Assembly (NCBI GenBank): GCA_015680685.1
Contig: MNCI01005936.1
Span: 864,350 to 913,692, forward strand
Source of the DNA: Gnetum montanum
Taxonomy: Eukaryota > Streptophyta > Gnetopsida > Gnetales > Gnetaceae
Length of the DNA: 49,343 nt
Direction: 5' to 3'
Made by a program: the position numbers and the translations under genes. The notes beneath the pieces are model-generated. The model had not been told where the DNA came from. It made no database searches and worked only from the letters and a program-made list of their open reading frames with translations. Shown here one piece after another: positions 11,193 through 22,111 of the stretch. How positions within the stretch are numbered: the first letter of the stretch is position 1; each line of letters starts with the position of its first letter.

Positions 11193-13650
11193 ATGTCTTC
11201 TTCTCATAAAAGCACTTCACCACCTAGTGATCATACAAGAGACAGTCGATGGCACAACATACATAACCTAGATCCACCAGTTCCTCAAGAGTACTAGGTA
11301 GTGTATACTCATCACGATGAGTATATACCCAGTTTTACCTTTATCCTCCATCAAGATGAACAACTTTGTTGGTGAGACTTACAAGGTAACATAGTGTTAC
11401 CCCTAAATCAGGCAGCCCCTAACATGCTCCTTCATGCTCTTGCACAGATAGGCATGATGCAGCTATACGTTGAATACATTGTAGAAGATTACGACACAAG
11501 GGATTACCATTCCACAATAGTGCAACATCTAAGGGACTCGTGGCAGAAGAGCTACAATACATCGTTGAAGGTTAAAGAGGTCCTGCACGTGCTAAGCGAA
11601 ATTGGATATGGTGAACCAGTAATAATAGGTTCTCCATCAAATGATGTTCCCCCTCCTAACGATGGTGAGGACATGAGGTATCAGAACCTACACTCCATGA
11701 TTCATAACCCTGGTTCTAATCCCCATGAACTCCAAGTGTTCACTGAGGGAACACAAACAAATGAAAAGGGTAGGCATTCTGATCATCATCACGATCAGGG
11801 TCGTAACCACCAAAGAGAACATAAGAAACATCATCATGATGATGGTTCTCCATATTCTTCCCCTTCATCACATCATTCACCCTCTCCTTCTACATTGGGA
11901 TGTAGTTACAAAGAGCACAATAGTGAGGATAAGGGTAAGCAAAATGATAGACCTCAACAAGAGAGTTGAGAGCGAGGACGAGGGCACTCTAGGGAGTTAA
12001 AGCATGAAAGAAAGGAGAGTAGGGAACCATGTAGGCATCATAGATGTCATGAGAGAGATGATCATGATGAACCCCTACTAGAAACCCAGAGTATGTTAGA
12101 CATTACGGAGGTTGTTAGAATACCTACAAGGCATCAAAAAGACAACCAGATCAAGAGACTAGACATGAATAATATCCCATGACTTGAGGGGGGATACAAT
12201 GCTGATCCGAAAAATCACTTATAGGCATTCCATGATGCATGTTCCTTGCAAAGTATTGAAAATGAGTGGCAGAAGTTAAAGTTGTTTCCTAGGACACTCA
12301 TAAAAGAAGCAGAGAGTTGGTACTGGTCCTTAGAGCCAGAAACTATTAGGAGGTGGAGTACAATGCTAGAATTGTTTAATGATAAATACCAATGTACTCC
12401 AGAGTTTCTAACTTGCATAAGGAGATCCATGGATGGAAGCAGTGTACTCATGAACCCTTGGATGCTGCCATGGGCTGGTATTATGCATTGCTACATTGTT
12501 GCCTGGGCCATGGTTATGCACAATAGGATCAACTCTGCCACCTCGTAGATGGGCTAAGACACAAAACTAGGAGAACCCTTGGGACATATGCCCAAGGGAG
12601 ATTATCTAAACTTAGGTCCTATGAAATTCATTGATTGTTGGAGCAAGTAGCTAAAGAAGAAAGGGAGCTACAGAAAAGAGAAAGCATGGAAGAATATAAC
12701 AGCAATCCTTCCCTCCGAAAGAAGGGATTGAGATTTTGTGATGAAGAGGATGAGTCACCACTTGAAGAGTTGGTGAATAGGAAAACCTTGCCGCTTCAAA
12801 AATTAGCAATGGAAGTGTCAACTAGGGTAGATGAAATATGGAGCTCCTTAGATAGTAAAATTGAAACTATCATAAAGATCGTAGAGGAGTCTAAGGAGGA
12901 ATGAAGTAGTGACCATGATAAGAAAAAGAGGAAAGATTCAGGCCATGCATGTGACAAGGGTAAGGGAAAAATGACTATCACTGATGAGGTTTTGGATTCT
13001 AACACGGACAATGACAGTGGATGTGAGATTTGCCAATATGACCATCCTAACGAATGTTGCCCAATAATCTCACATCTGCAAGAGTCCGGAGTGTATGCAC
13101 TCAACCCAAGACTTAACAAATGGTAAGCACCCCATCGGTTACCTTATCCAAGGTAACCCAAGGTAGTTCCACCAACCGTTAACCTATTACCCAAGTGGAA
13201 CTCCACCATGACCTATCAGGCAACACCAGTAGTGGCAACACCCACAGTCATGGGGGATGCCACTACCTAGGCAACAATACCCTTACCGACAACTAGACCC
13301 ATATGGCTACTACGTGCAGCAACCGGTTTCTCCAAGTGAATCTATGGGTCACGCAACCCCACAACTACCAAGTTCAGGAGTATTTTAGGACTCCTTCTCC
13401 TTCAGGAGACACACCATATACATACCATCCTCCGAATCCATCTACATCTCTTACGTCAGTAGTTCCACTACCACCCACTCCAACGATGCAAGGGGAACTC
13501 TCCACTCAACCACAGCAACATAATGCTACGAGAGCTGTAAACCTTCAATCCACTACTAGTTCTAACAACCGTACAAAGAGAAGATCTTTCTTCAGAACCA
13601 AGAGTCCAAACAAGCTCTCACACCACAAGCAGTTGAGTCTATGACCGCTC
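11193..13650 (+). pseudogene. gag: Gamma gag polyprotein, decayed
   Basis: The ATG at 11193 follows an A-rich leader. A single frame can be followed for about 400 codons, from MSSSHKSTSPPSDHTR through a His-rich linker to the capsid domain MNNIPxLEGGYNADPKNHL, SIENEWQKLKLFP and RRWSTMLELFNDKYQ. It is interrupted only by stops such as TAG for CAG. After a frameshift near 12395 come RRTLGTYAQGRLSKL, LEQVAKEERELQKRESMEEY and a zinc knuckle CEICQYDHPNECC at about 13022-13060. A Pro/Gln/Ser/Thr-rich tail ends near NNRTKRRSFFRTKSPNK. The order matches Athila-type gag. Confidence 0.85.
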
Positions 13651-13689
13651 CTCCAACAAATAAGGCTTCGAAGCTCCCTTCAAACCAAC

Positions 13690-14160
13690 AATAGGGCTCA
13701 ATGCGTACGGTTATGTTAACACATACCATTACTGACTAGATCAAGGTGGACCACCTTCCCAATAAATTCTTTGATCCTGGAAGCCTCCTAATTTATCTCC
13801 AAGTCACTAAGAATGAACCTCATAAGGCTCTTCTTGACTCAAGTTCTGGAGTCAACCTAATCTCACAAGAAATGTATAAAGCCTAGAACCTACCTCCACT
13901 TAAGAAGAGCAATATTCAACTAGAGCTGGCTGACTAGTTCATCACCATTCCCTTGGGATTGGTGGATGACATCATTACCACTGTGTGTGGTTGGTCATAC
14001 CCAGCTGATTTCTTGGTGATATAAGTCAACAGTAACAAAGGGGACTTCCCAATTATAATTGGAAGGGCATGGTTGAGTACAATAGATGCATGCCTAGGAA
14101 TCTATGATCTTTCCTTGGAAATATCTAAGGAAAACATTTATGGAAAGATCTAGAAGAAGA
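13690..14160 (+). pseudogene. pol: Gamma aspartic protease domain
   Basis: Retropepsin-like protease remnant that would process the gag-pol precursor. Visible: THTITDWIKVDHLPNKFFDP, LLDSSSGVNLISQEMYKA, LELADQFITIPLGLVDD, GWSYPADFLVI, FPIIIGRAWLSTIDACLGI and DLSLEISKENIY. The layout matches Athila proteases (DLGAS...NL; LADRSI; PADF; IILGRPFL). The catalytic triplet is D-S-S rather than D-[ST]-G, as in the other copies here. In-frame stops: TAG at 13884-13886 (Trp in alpha) and TAA at 14022-14024. Confidence 0.85.
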
Positions 14161-14478
14161 AAGTTCCATGCATCACATACAGTGACTCATAAGGTGATGA
14201 CATGGAGAAATGCTTAGAATTTCCTACATGCAATAAGTGTGCCCAAGAAACTCAGATACAAAGGTGCCTATATGTAGCAACCACTCAACAAGAGAACACT
14301 CAATGGTTGATAGTTGATCAAGAGAGCAGCCCACCAACATGCATGGAACAAACTGGGGGAACAACCTACACCCACAATGAAAGCATAGATACATTGGAAT
14401 ATGAGCATTGCCAACTTCCATCCCTTAACCTGAAAACATCAATCGGGAGAAGTTGGACACTTCTAAAAAATTTAAATA
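14161..14478 (+). pseudogene. Gamma protease-RT linker, ends at deletion junction
   Basis: Includes LEFPTCNKCAQETQIQRCLY, VATTQQENTQWLIVDQESSP and HCQLPSLNLKTS. These match the epsilon segment between protease and RT (SLALPTCNQCAQ, HHQLPSLNLENI). Near 14476 the sequence jumps to what in epsilon lies after integrase (TTCATTATTTCAGATCTC here against CTCACTATTTTGAATCTC at 48360). This marks the internal deletion. Confidence 0.75.
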
Positions 14479-14686
14479 GATGTTCATTATTTCAGATCTC
14501 TCCCTTTCCATTCAGTCACGAGGGAGATGGCCAACTATGCTGATCATTCTAGGCCCTCAGTTCTTTTAAGTTTTTGTTTTAAACATTTTTATTTTGCACA
14601 TTGTTGTTTTACACATTTTTGTTTTTATAATTTCTTTGAATTTTCTTATTTTTTATTTTACAACATCATTTATACTTTTTCATTTA

Positions 14687-14724
<38 letters not shown>

Positions 14725-15696
14725 CCATCTTATTAAGTTTGTCATTTAATAAGTGCTCTAATGATGGTATGAACCATTTTCTATTGGTTTCTAATGTTTG
14801 GTTTTTACCTTTAAGTTATGATATTGATACTAAGGTATGGTTCTTTTGATATGACAGGCAATGAGTTCACCTCACCCATACATCCATAAATTTCTATGGT
14901 CTCTCTCAGCTTGGAAATGTACAGTCCCTTTCTAAATAAGAACTATAATAAATCAGTGACTGGGCATTTCTCAAACTAAGAAAGGACTCAAGTATTGAAA
15001 AGGGTGTGACTTCAAGGGAACTTGATGCATTTGTGTTGGCCATTCTCTTGGGTGCTTGGATGTTTTCTTCTTGAGTTTTCTTACCGTTTCAATGTTACCC
15101 AATTATTGGGAAGCTGAGCTAATAAAAATAACAAAGTCTTTGCATGGTGTGGTTCTCATGCATAAACACAAAGAAAAAATAATAGTGAGAATTCAAAGCA
15201 CATCCCTTACACGAAATAATCATTTTGGCTACAAGCACTAGTTATGGAACTAAAATAACATGTTTCCTCTACCTAAGGTCCTTCTTGCTTCCCATTCTCT
15301 CCTCCTTCGTTTCATCAAAATGGTGGTGGCTCTTGGAGGGATGCATTCTTGTTACTTCAAGTAGATGGATTGGTCGAATGCATTAATGCAAAGTCACTAG
15401 AAGTGGTTTTTTTGAGGCCAGACTTGGAATGGGATCTACTAACTCACATTAATCATTGAAATACACATGGGGCTGGACACCACCTTGTTCTTGGGATTCC
15501 ATTCCATTCTCTTCTCTCCATCCTTCTCTCCATTGTTCACCTCATTGTCGGTTGTATCATTAGTGTATATTTTGGTTGACGCATTATTTTCTTTTTGGTA
15601 AATTCTTGTGGTTAAGACTTTAACTCTTGTTCCAAATGAAATTCCTAGAGCCCACGGACTCTTTGAATATGGGTTTGTTAGGGCATTAAAGGCATG
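14479..15696 (+). other. Gamma 3' noncoding region
   Basis: Starts with GAGGGAGATGGCCAACTATGC (purine-rich, like 48396 in epsilon). A T-rich tract follows, then a (TG)16 microsatellite, then ACAGGCAATGAGTTCACCTCACCCATACATCC-type sequence shared with epsilon. Then come GGGTGTGACTTCAAGG and GGTTCTCATGCATAAACAC. It aligns with the right end of the window (48390-49343) in order. No coding capacity seen on the plus strand. Confidence 0.7.
14689..14720. repeat. (TG)16 microsatellite
   Basis: Sixteen TG dinucleotides inside the T-rich tract of gamma. Absent from the matching place in epsilon, so it arose in this copy. Confidence 0.95.
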
Positions 15697-15720
15697 AACC
15701 TGCTTTGGGGAGGACCCACT
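15697..15720 (+). other. Conserved noncoding element (gamma copy)
   Basis: AACCTGCTTTGGGGAGGACC followed by CACT. The same block is found in beta (19283-19306) and delta (35870-35893) and, more diverged, in alpha (27620-27644), each time in the noncoding region before the 3' LTR. Function unknown; the core is purine-rich like a polypurine tract. Confidence 0.75.
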
Positions 15721-15961
15721 AGCATTCCTATTTGGTACACCAATTAAATTCTTTCCCTTAACATTTTTGCAACCCACTCTATTTTGTTCATTTCCATCTT
15801 AACATCCATTTCATCGATGTTATAGTTGTCTCTTTTTCTCCATCTTTCTTGTTCTTTATTCTTTCTCCATTCTATCGCTACTGGAGGTTCGCTCTTAGTC
15901 ATTAGGGTCCAGACCCAATTTTTTCAATTTTCTCCTAACCCCTACACCTTTGATAGTCACC

Positions 15962-16215
15962 ATGAATATATCTCCAGACCCGTATCAACCATACCACAAC
16001 TTAGCCAATGGACCTTTCACTGAAGCAAGGTATCCACTGCATTGTGATTCATTTACCCTTGCTAATATAAAGACTATGTTGTGTGTGTAGATGGCAATCA
16101 TACAACAACAGATTGGATCTGGAGGGAACACTTGGAATGGATCGGTGCTAAAGCAGCTATGCAAGGAATGAGATGGATGGTGCACTTATGGATGGACAAC
16201 AAAAGGTGCAATNAA
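15962..16215 (+). pseudogene. Short unknown ORF remnant near gamma 3' end
   Basis: From the ATG at 15962: MNISPDPYQPYHNLANGPFT, EARYPLHCDSFTLANIKTM, a TAG, then MAIIQQQIGSGGNTWNGSV. The composition looks coding-like, but no family is recognised. It lies in the position of the env-like ORF of alpha, beta and delta, yet shows no similarity to that ORF. It could be the start of a different 3' ORF, or chance. One ambiguous base at 16213. Confidence 0.3.
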
Positions 16216-16275
16216 GTTAATAATCCCTTACCTTCCCAATATTTTGTAAGGAACTTAAGGATGAGTTTTTATTTA

Positions 16276-16287
16276 GTCATGGGGGTA
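16276..16287 (+). promoter_or_regulatory. Gamma polypurine tract
   Basis: AGTCATGGGGGTA abuts the 3' LTR. The same CAGTCATGGGGGTA precedes the beta 3' LTR. It primes plus-strand DNA synthesis. Confidence 0.7.
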
Positions 16288-17092
16288 TGATGGGACGCGA
16301 TATCACATGGGCCACGATATCGTGTCTTTCCCACAATATCACATACATGATATCATAGTCCACCACCATTTCTATAAATAAGAAGTGGCTCTCCCTTGTT
16401 TCTCATCTAGATCTAGACGCTTAGTGAAACTCTAGCAATTTTACCTCTCCATAGATAGAATAATTTCCGTGTGCCTGTAGTAGGAACTCCAAAGTGAACA
16501 GATCTTTATTCAAGAAAATATTATACCTAAGCACAAGTTTGTGTACAGAAATGAAAATGAAATTTTGGATAACCTTGTAGTGCATGGACTAAGCTAAATA
16601 GGACTTTAGTTACTATTATTTATTGTTAATGTTTAAATGCTTTATTAGTTCATTAAATCCCTCTCAACCCTTCTCTCATAGTTAAGTGCATTCAGTATGA
16701 CCACTTCGAGCATGTGCATTACGCTTGGTAATCCCAGTAATGAATAGCGTTTGGTAATCCCAGAAGGTTGCATTGGTTCAGGGTGTGAACAGTAAGTGGG
16801 AACAGATACTGATGCTGGGTTAATTAAGACTTAGTTAGTTAAAGTTAGTTAATTAGTCTCTTCACCCTTTCCCTCCTAGCATAGGCGATAAAACTTAAAA
16901 GATATAAAAATCACATACCTCAGAATTAACCATACAACCGTGACAAATACAAGTAAGTCTAGAAGACAACGAATGATTAACCTTAAGTGTTCCATAAGGC
17001 GTGTAGGCACTTAGTCTGTGGATTTTGACTAGATTGCACGTGTAATGCTTGTATTCATATGGTTGAGTGTAGGGGTACCTTGCCACTCATCA
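16288..17092 (+). repeat. Gamma 3' LTR
   Basis: TGATGGGACGCG... to ...CACTCATCA. TATAAATA at 16373-16380. U3 array GCGATATCACATGG, CACGATATCGTG, CATGATATCATAG. Aligns end to end with 10205-11046. Confidence 0.93.
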
Positions 17093-17097
17093 AACAT
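17093..17097 (+). repeat. Target site duplication of gamma, right copy (AACAT)
   Basis: Exact copy of 10200-10204. Confidence 0.9.
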
Positions 17098-18276
17098 CAA
17101 CGGGACCAAAATCTCAACTTAACAGAGGTTCATAATCACAAAAGGAGAAATCAACCTATCTCAAGGAGGAAGAACCATCTTTGCCAGTACAACAATCATT
17201 AGAATAAATCAAGGCAAAGATCAATAAGATGCTAGAATGGATGCATAAAAAGTGTGGGGAATATATTAATATTAATGGATGCTAGAGTTTTGACAACCCA
17301 AGAAGCAGGACAAAATATCATTAGACAATCAGAAAGAAGGGATGAAGAAAATAAGAGCTCAACTGCCAATCACATGTATGAATGCAACATTTGCCTGTAC
17401 AATCACCCCAAGGGCAAATGCCCAATCTTGATACATTTATATGAGCATTGGGGAAGCACATTACACCCAGAGTTCATACAGATATATTGTGTTCGATCAT
17501 AGTGGCAACAATCCCAGTCATGGGGGAATCCATCCCTAAACTAGGAACACCCTTCGTATCATCCGAATCCAAATGCTTATCTAGTTCAACATCCTATTTC
17601 CCTAACTGGGTCAACATACTCTATCTCGCTACATTATTACTCCCCTTAGTACTATCAGCCCATGTCCTCAACACAACCACCGTCTTGTGTACCTTACACT
17701 TCTTCTAAATTTCAACATTCTCATCCTTTCACTCCTTCTACATCGCCACCAATTGTTCCTGAAGTGTCTGCACCACAGCAACAACCCACGAACATTACTT
17801 GTGCTACTATTACCAATAGTAGTGAGAGACCTCCTCAACATCAAAGGAGTACCTTCTTTAGAGATGACCATAGGAAGGGACAACATAGTTTCAAGGCCAC
17901 TACATTCTCCAACTCAGCACAAGTCCAACATTGTGGTGCATCCTTCTCCTCAAACTCGACGCCTCATGTTACTTCATCAGGGCCACCAATGAACACTCCA
18001 ACATCCATACAACCCAATGCATACATCCATGGAGAGTGATATCCCAATCCTTCCATGCCATCTTACAATCTCAAGTATCATAGTGGGTCAACTATTTACC
18101 TAGGAACCACATCTTATAAATTTCCCCACTATGCTTACTATAATCAGGTGTGTGAACTTCAATGGGGTAAGTATGACCAAGTTTCGATATTTCCAACATG
18201 CAAGGATCCTCATCTTTCATTTATTAATCCTCTCCATGCTCAATTGTTTAGTTATGGGGGATATCCCCCATTCTAA
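17098..18276 (+). pseudogene. gag: Beta gag, second part
   Basis: Resumes the beta gag after gamma. A charged stretch leads to the zinc knuckle CNICLYNHPKGKC (CX2CX3HX4C, the Athila spacing) near 17382-17420 and then PILIHLYEHWG. A Pro/Ser/Gln/His-rich tail is open from 17662 to 18039 and contains HQRSTFFRDDH, matching KRSFFRTK in gamma. A last frame (18055-18276) holds MPSYNLKYHSGSTIYLG and ends at a stop before the T-rich tract. No protease follows, so beta is gag-only in this region. Confidence 0.75.
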
Positions 18277-19282
18277 TAACAAGCAAGATTAATAAATATT
18301 TTTCATTTTCTTTAATTTTACAATTTTTTGTTTTCCAGTTTTTCATTTTTCAATTTCTTGTTTTATCTTTTTATCTTTTTATAAGTAATCTCATCTATGA
18401 ATAAAACACTCATGTGGCTCATTGGTTGAGGTGTGTTCTATGTTATCAAGTCACGAGTGATCAATTATTTGGAAAGTGAGCTCATTACACCCACTCATCC
18501 ATTCTACAAATAAGAGGTTCTATTTGAGGATATAGTGATATTCTTAACATTATTAAAACTTAAAATTAATTTTGTGTTCATTGTACCTAGAATGAAGAAG
18601 GATGGATCAAGAGGGAATGATTAGGGTGTGACATCAAGGGGACTTGCAGATTCTCTTTTGTGACATCTATGAGAGTTATCACACAACGTGGTTGTACTAA
18701 GATCCTTGTAGATCTAACACAAAATGGGAGTAAGAGTAATCAAAAGGCATTCAAAAATCCAATGCTGTTCTAGGGGGTCCCACTGGAAAGACATGCACCC
18801 ATGCCTAAAGGTTGGCAGCTTTTATGGATTCAACAATCGAAAAATAAATAAATAAAGTGCCACAAAGCAAAAATCACTCCTCCCTTGAACAAAATGCCAA
18901 GTGATCGTATGCCTTGTTGTTATGGTACTCTCATAGTCGCTCATCATGGGATGAAACAATGCGATGTCATTGATCAAAGGAATTGACTTGGTCCTAATCT
19001 TGGAACGACAGGTTAATGACACATTAATCATGCTTTACATGCAGGATTCATTGTGCCCTAGGTTAGTTACCTCATATCCCAATCTCTACAATCCCTTCTA
19101 TAGTCCATTTCATCTCGCTATTCATGTAATTGTAGCTTGTGTCTCATATAGCATAGAATTCTTACCTCATTCCACTAATACTTACATGTGTGTGTTTTGT
19201 GGAACTAGTGTGGATTACATTTAACCCTTCTAGTACCTATGGACATTTTAAGGTGTGGTTATGCAAGGGCATTATAGGTTGG
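18277..19282 (+). other. Beta noncoding region between gag and U3-like block
   Basis: T-rich tract (18296-18385), then ATGAATAAAACACTCATGTGGC, a stretch shared with delta (GGTGTGACATCAAGGGGACTTG), and a conserved CACCCATGCCTAAAGGTTGG near 18797. A block near 18970 (ATTGACTTGGTCCTAATCTTGGAACG) matches alpha 27319 and delta 35567. Conserved between subfamilies but without convincing ORFs. Confidence 0.6.
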
Positions 19283-19306
19283 AACCTGCTTTGGGGAGGA
19301 CCCACT
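19283..19306 (+). other. Conserved noncoding element (beta copy)
   Basis: AACCTGCTTTGGGGAGGACC then CACT, identical to the gamma copy. Upstream GGTGTGGTTATGCAAGGGCATT is shared with delta (GATGTGGTTATATAAGGGTATT). Confidence 0.75.
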
Positions 19307-19629
19307 TGCGTATTTTTTTTGTAATTTTCACTCATAACACATCTCCCACACACCATCTATTACCCTCATCATATTTTCAATGATATTCTTTCCCTTATTA
19401 CTATCCCTCTGATTCAAACATTCCTATGAACCATCACATAGCCTTTTTCTCTCCTTTACCATCTGAGGTCCTTATTGATAAATTCCACACCATCATAATT
19501 TTCTTACCTTTAGAACTAGTTGAATTACCCTAGAACCCTTTAACACTCATCCAAATGTCCTTATTTTACATTGTTTAATTTTAGAAAAATATTTTAAAAA
19601 TTGGTATATTCTATAAAGTGCCCTAACAT

Positions 19630-19673
19630 CATGGCCGACACAATATCGCGTCCCAAAAATATATATATACATG

Positions 19674-19675
<2 letters not shown>
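19630..19675 (+). promoter_or_regulatory. U3-like internal promoter block (beta)
   Basis: ACACAATATCGCGTCCC followed by an AATATATATATAC box. TATCGCGTCC occurs in the U3 of the related gamma 5' LTR (10217-10226), and the beta LTR has the same GATATCGCG motifs before its own TATA box. It lies about 490 bases before the env-like ORF. Equivalent blocks occur in alpha and delta. Promoter activity is inferred. Confidence 0.45.
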
Positions 19676-19705
<30 letters not shown>

Positions 19706-19706
19706 N
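19676..19706. repeat. Poly-C run of 30 ending in an ambiguous base
   Basis: Thirty C followed by N. It may be a true homopolymer or a collapsed or unresolved assembly point. Length should not be trusted. Confidence 0.8.
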
Positions 19707-20161
19707 ATTAACATAGGGAAAGTTTTTTAAATTTCTCTCTATGACTCAAGATTACGCCCCTTACTTTCATATCCATAACTCACTCGTTGGTCCTCTGATT
19801 TTCATTCTATTTGAACCTACTTGAACCTGACATGTTCAACTTAGTTGTGGGGGAGGGGCACCATGTCGAATAGCACATAACTTTTTTGAAATTTTTCATC
19901 ACCCAAAGGAAATTATTAAAGGTAATTAGTTATAAAATTAAGCATAAATGCACCAAAAATAATTTCAACTCCTTAGTTATACCAAGAAACTAGATTTGGA
20001 AACCACCTAAGCAAAGAGGATTTAATATTATAATCTTTCGGGAACATTTTCTCCTAATAAGTAACGTCACACAAATATAAAGCAAATAATTAAAGTAAGC
20101 ATTAAGGTATAACCTAACTTTGGTAACAACCTTACTAAAGATTGGCCCTGTGTAATTGCAG
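19707..20161 (+). other. Leader-like stretch before beta env-like ORF
   Basis: Contains TTTGAACCTACTTGAACC, AGTTGTGGGGGAGGGGCACC and TTTTGAAATTTTTCATC. All three are matched in order in delta (36430-36535) and partly in alpha. It ends TTACTAAAG...TGTAATTGCAG directly before ATG, which resembles a branch point and 3' splice site. Confidence 0.45.
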
Positions 20162-20928
20162 ATGGCCTCGAAACATGGACAACAAGAAGGTACTGCTCAA
20201 GGTGGGATCAAGCAACCTAGGAGAGGTGAAGGATAAGTTCCTACCAAACAACATGCATACCAAGAGGAAAAATCATTTAGTATTTACCAAGAAGACCCTA
20301 CTATTGTATAATCAAGGTAGGTGGAAGGAGGAGCTTCTACAACATCTGAATAGGGACAACATCTCACGTTTCCCCAGGATTGTGTTTAGGCCATCCATGA
20401 AAGGTCCATATTTTCTGCAGTGATCATGGAATTACACTTTGGAACTTTCGTAGAATTTTCTCAAGAGGCCATTAAGGATCACCTCAAAGCATCCCCATTA
20501 TGACCTATTCTCTCTAAAAGTCGTGCCTGGTACTTAGGGGAAACGTACCAATTTTGGCACAACAAAGAAGAAGGCACCACAATTAACATTTGTGGTGTGA
20601 CTATTGATTTCTTTGTTCAAGCCATTTTAGAAGTATTAAAACTTCCAAATATAGGGCCAAAGTTGCTCAGAACTAGATAGAAACTTTTAGAACTAAGCAA
20701 CTTAATAAACTATTGAAAGAGAATAAAAGGGTGGTAGAAGAAAAAGAGAAGGCTGACTGGGATGCCTCTATGGCACAAGCTCAAACTTACGTGCATGCCA
20801 AGGCACTCAAGGCCTTACAAGAGGAGAAACTCCTGGCCATACTTCAATGTCATCAAATCCCAAGACCTGGAGCGCAAGACAAGGAAAAGACACCCATGGA
20901 GGAGCCACCACCACCAGGAACTACATGA
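20162..20928 (+). pseudogene. Beta env-like ORF, internally deleted
   Basis: Starts MASKHGQQEGTAQGG. It then holds the shared block WYLGETYQFWHNKEEGT, INICGVTIDFFVQAILEVLK, after which about 1.9 kb present in alpha and delta is missing. It resumes in the C-terminal coiled coil (KENKRVVEEKEKADWD, AQAQTYVHAKALKALQEEKL) and ends MEEPPPPGTT with TGA at 20926-20928. The end motif matches alpha (MDEPPLPRT) and delta (MEERLPLSTT). The position before the polypurine tract matches the env-like ORF of Athila elements. Frameshift and stop codons present. Its cellular role is unknown. Confidence 0.65.
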
Positions 20929-21120
20929 GTTCCACCCAATTTTATAGTTATAGGACTTTCTTTTGCATTTTTCGTGTTGTGTCTCAATCTTGTTCTAATT
21001 CCACACTACGACATGAGTCCATTCTAGTTCGTCAATAATCCCATACTTATCCAATGTGTAATCAATGGATATTGTTCTCACTTGAACTTTAGGATGATTT
21101 TTTATTCAGTCATGGGGGTA
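20929..21120 (+). other. Beta 3' untranslated stretch with polypurine tract
   Basis: T-rich sequence, then CTTTAGGATGATTTTTTATT and CAGTCATGGGGGTA at the LTR edge. The same ending is seen in gamma (16256-16287). Confidence 0.65.
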
Positions 21121-21956
21121 TGATGAGTCATGAATTCTTGGCTACGATATCGCACCCATGATATCATGTACGCAATATCACAGCCTAGATAGGATATCGC
21201 ATACGCAATATTGTAGCCTATCTCCTCATCTATAAATAAGAGGTAGGTAGATTTGGTAGGAGGTAGTTTTTTAGTACTAAGGTAGGGACTTTTTGTCAGT
21301 TTTTCCTCTCAACCCTTTTCTCCTAGTGCATGCCCACAGTGTGATGATTGTAATTGTACGACATCCTTATTCAAGTGTGACATACTTGGACATGCACATG
21401 ACTAGCAATAAAGATCAAGATTACTTCATCATTATAGCATCCACTTAGCTTAATTATTTAATTGTTATTGTTAATTACTGCTTTCTTAGTTAATATCTCT
21501 CTACCCTTATCACCTAGTAATGTGGAATGAGTATGACTTAATCACGAGCATTTAAGTGTGACTACTTGGTAACCCAGTAGCGTACCTGGGCCATGTGCTT
21601 GGTAATCCCAGTGGTAGTCATGCACAAGGTCCAAGATGTGTACAGATGATTAAGGAACAGATGTTCATCACACTTAGGCTAGTTTAGATTCTCTCTCATC
21701 CTCTCTCCTAGCTTAGTTGATATTATTTCCCATCATCCCCAGGAGTAGCATTAGTGTAGGAACCCATCATACACCTCACTCTGGACTAAACCATACATGA
21801 GAAAGATAATACTAGTCTAGGTGGGAAGATAGCAAACTGCAATCTACTTGTAACCTTTTAGATACCACAACTAGTTCGTCTGTGGAGTTCGACCAAATCA
21901 TGTGTAAAATGCTCATATTCGTATGGTTGAGTGTATGGTTGAGTGTAGGGGTATCA
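21121..21956 (+). repeat. Beta 3' LTR, terminal bases deleted
   Basis: TGATGAGTCATGAATTC... with TATAAATA at 21231-21238. U3 has one more GATATC unit than the 5' LTR. The end reads GTAGGGGTATCA instead of GTAGGGGTACC...CTCATCA, so a dozen bases are missing. GTATGGTTGAGT is duplicated near 21921-21941. Confidence 0.85.
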
Positions 21957-22111
21957 ACCTAACCTCAGTAGAGAAGTGCTACTACCATAGTTAGTATATA
22001 GATAGAGGATCATACCAATAGCACTGAATCTAAATCTAGGAAACATCCTTTCTTTAGGAAAATCCCAAAAAAGGTTGATAAATTAGGACTTTATCTTATC
22101 ATGTTCCTCCT
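21957..22111 (+). pseudogene. Alpha gag-protease linker fragment
   Basis: Contains AGGAAACATCCTTTCTTTAG, equal to the KxxFFR motif just before protease in gamma (13580), delta (34400) and epsilon (44585). It resumes alpha after beta, but well downstream of the point where beta entered, so roughly 1.3 kb of gag is gone. Confidence 0.6.

Larger units (their letters stand above)
10205..17092 (+). mobile_element. Element gamma: complete, nested in beta, RT to integrase deleted
   Basis: Both LTRs, primer site, gag, protease, 3' noncoding region, polypurine tract and an exact AACAT target duplication are present. Compared with epsilon, one clean gap near 14476 removes about 2.9 kb covering RT, RNase H and integrase. 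By eye the LTRs differ at about 9% of positions, plus one extra palindrome unit in the 5' LTR. The beta gag on either side reads as one broken gene once this element is skipped. Confidence 0.93.
8456..21956 (+). mobile_element. Element beta: Athila-like, inserted in alpha gag
   Basis: Order: 5' LTR, primer site, gag (split by gamma), T-rich noncoding region, U3-like block, shortened env-like ORF, polypurine tract, 3' LTR. No protease, RT, RNase H or integrase was found. By eye its two LTRs differ at roughly 8% of positions, excluding palindrome-unit indels. The last dozen bases of the 3' LTR and the adjoining alpha gag are deleted, so the expected target duplication cannot be verified. Confidence 0.85.

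Noticed and set aside
12796-13119. Minus-strand 107-codon ORF
   Set aside because: Shadow of the gamma gag region, whose plus-strand frame encodes the conserved charged segment and zinc knuckle.
14527-14736. Open frame rich in Phe ending in Cys-Val repeats
   Set aside because: Translation of the T-rich tract and (TG)n microsatellite in noncoding sequence.
15439-15777. Minus-strand 112-codon ORF across the conserved noncoding element in gamma
   Set aside because: Considered as an antisense gene like that of Grande/Tat elements. Beta, alpha and delta have a stop soon after the shared SGSSPKQV stretch, so a conserved antisense protein is unlikely.
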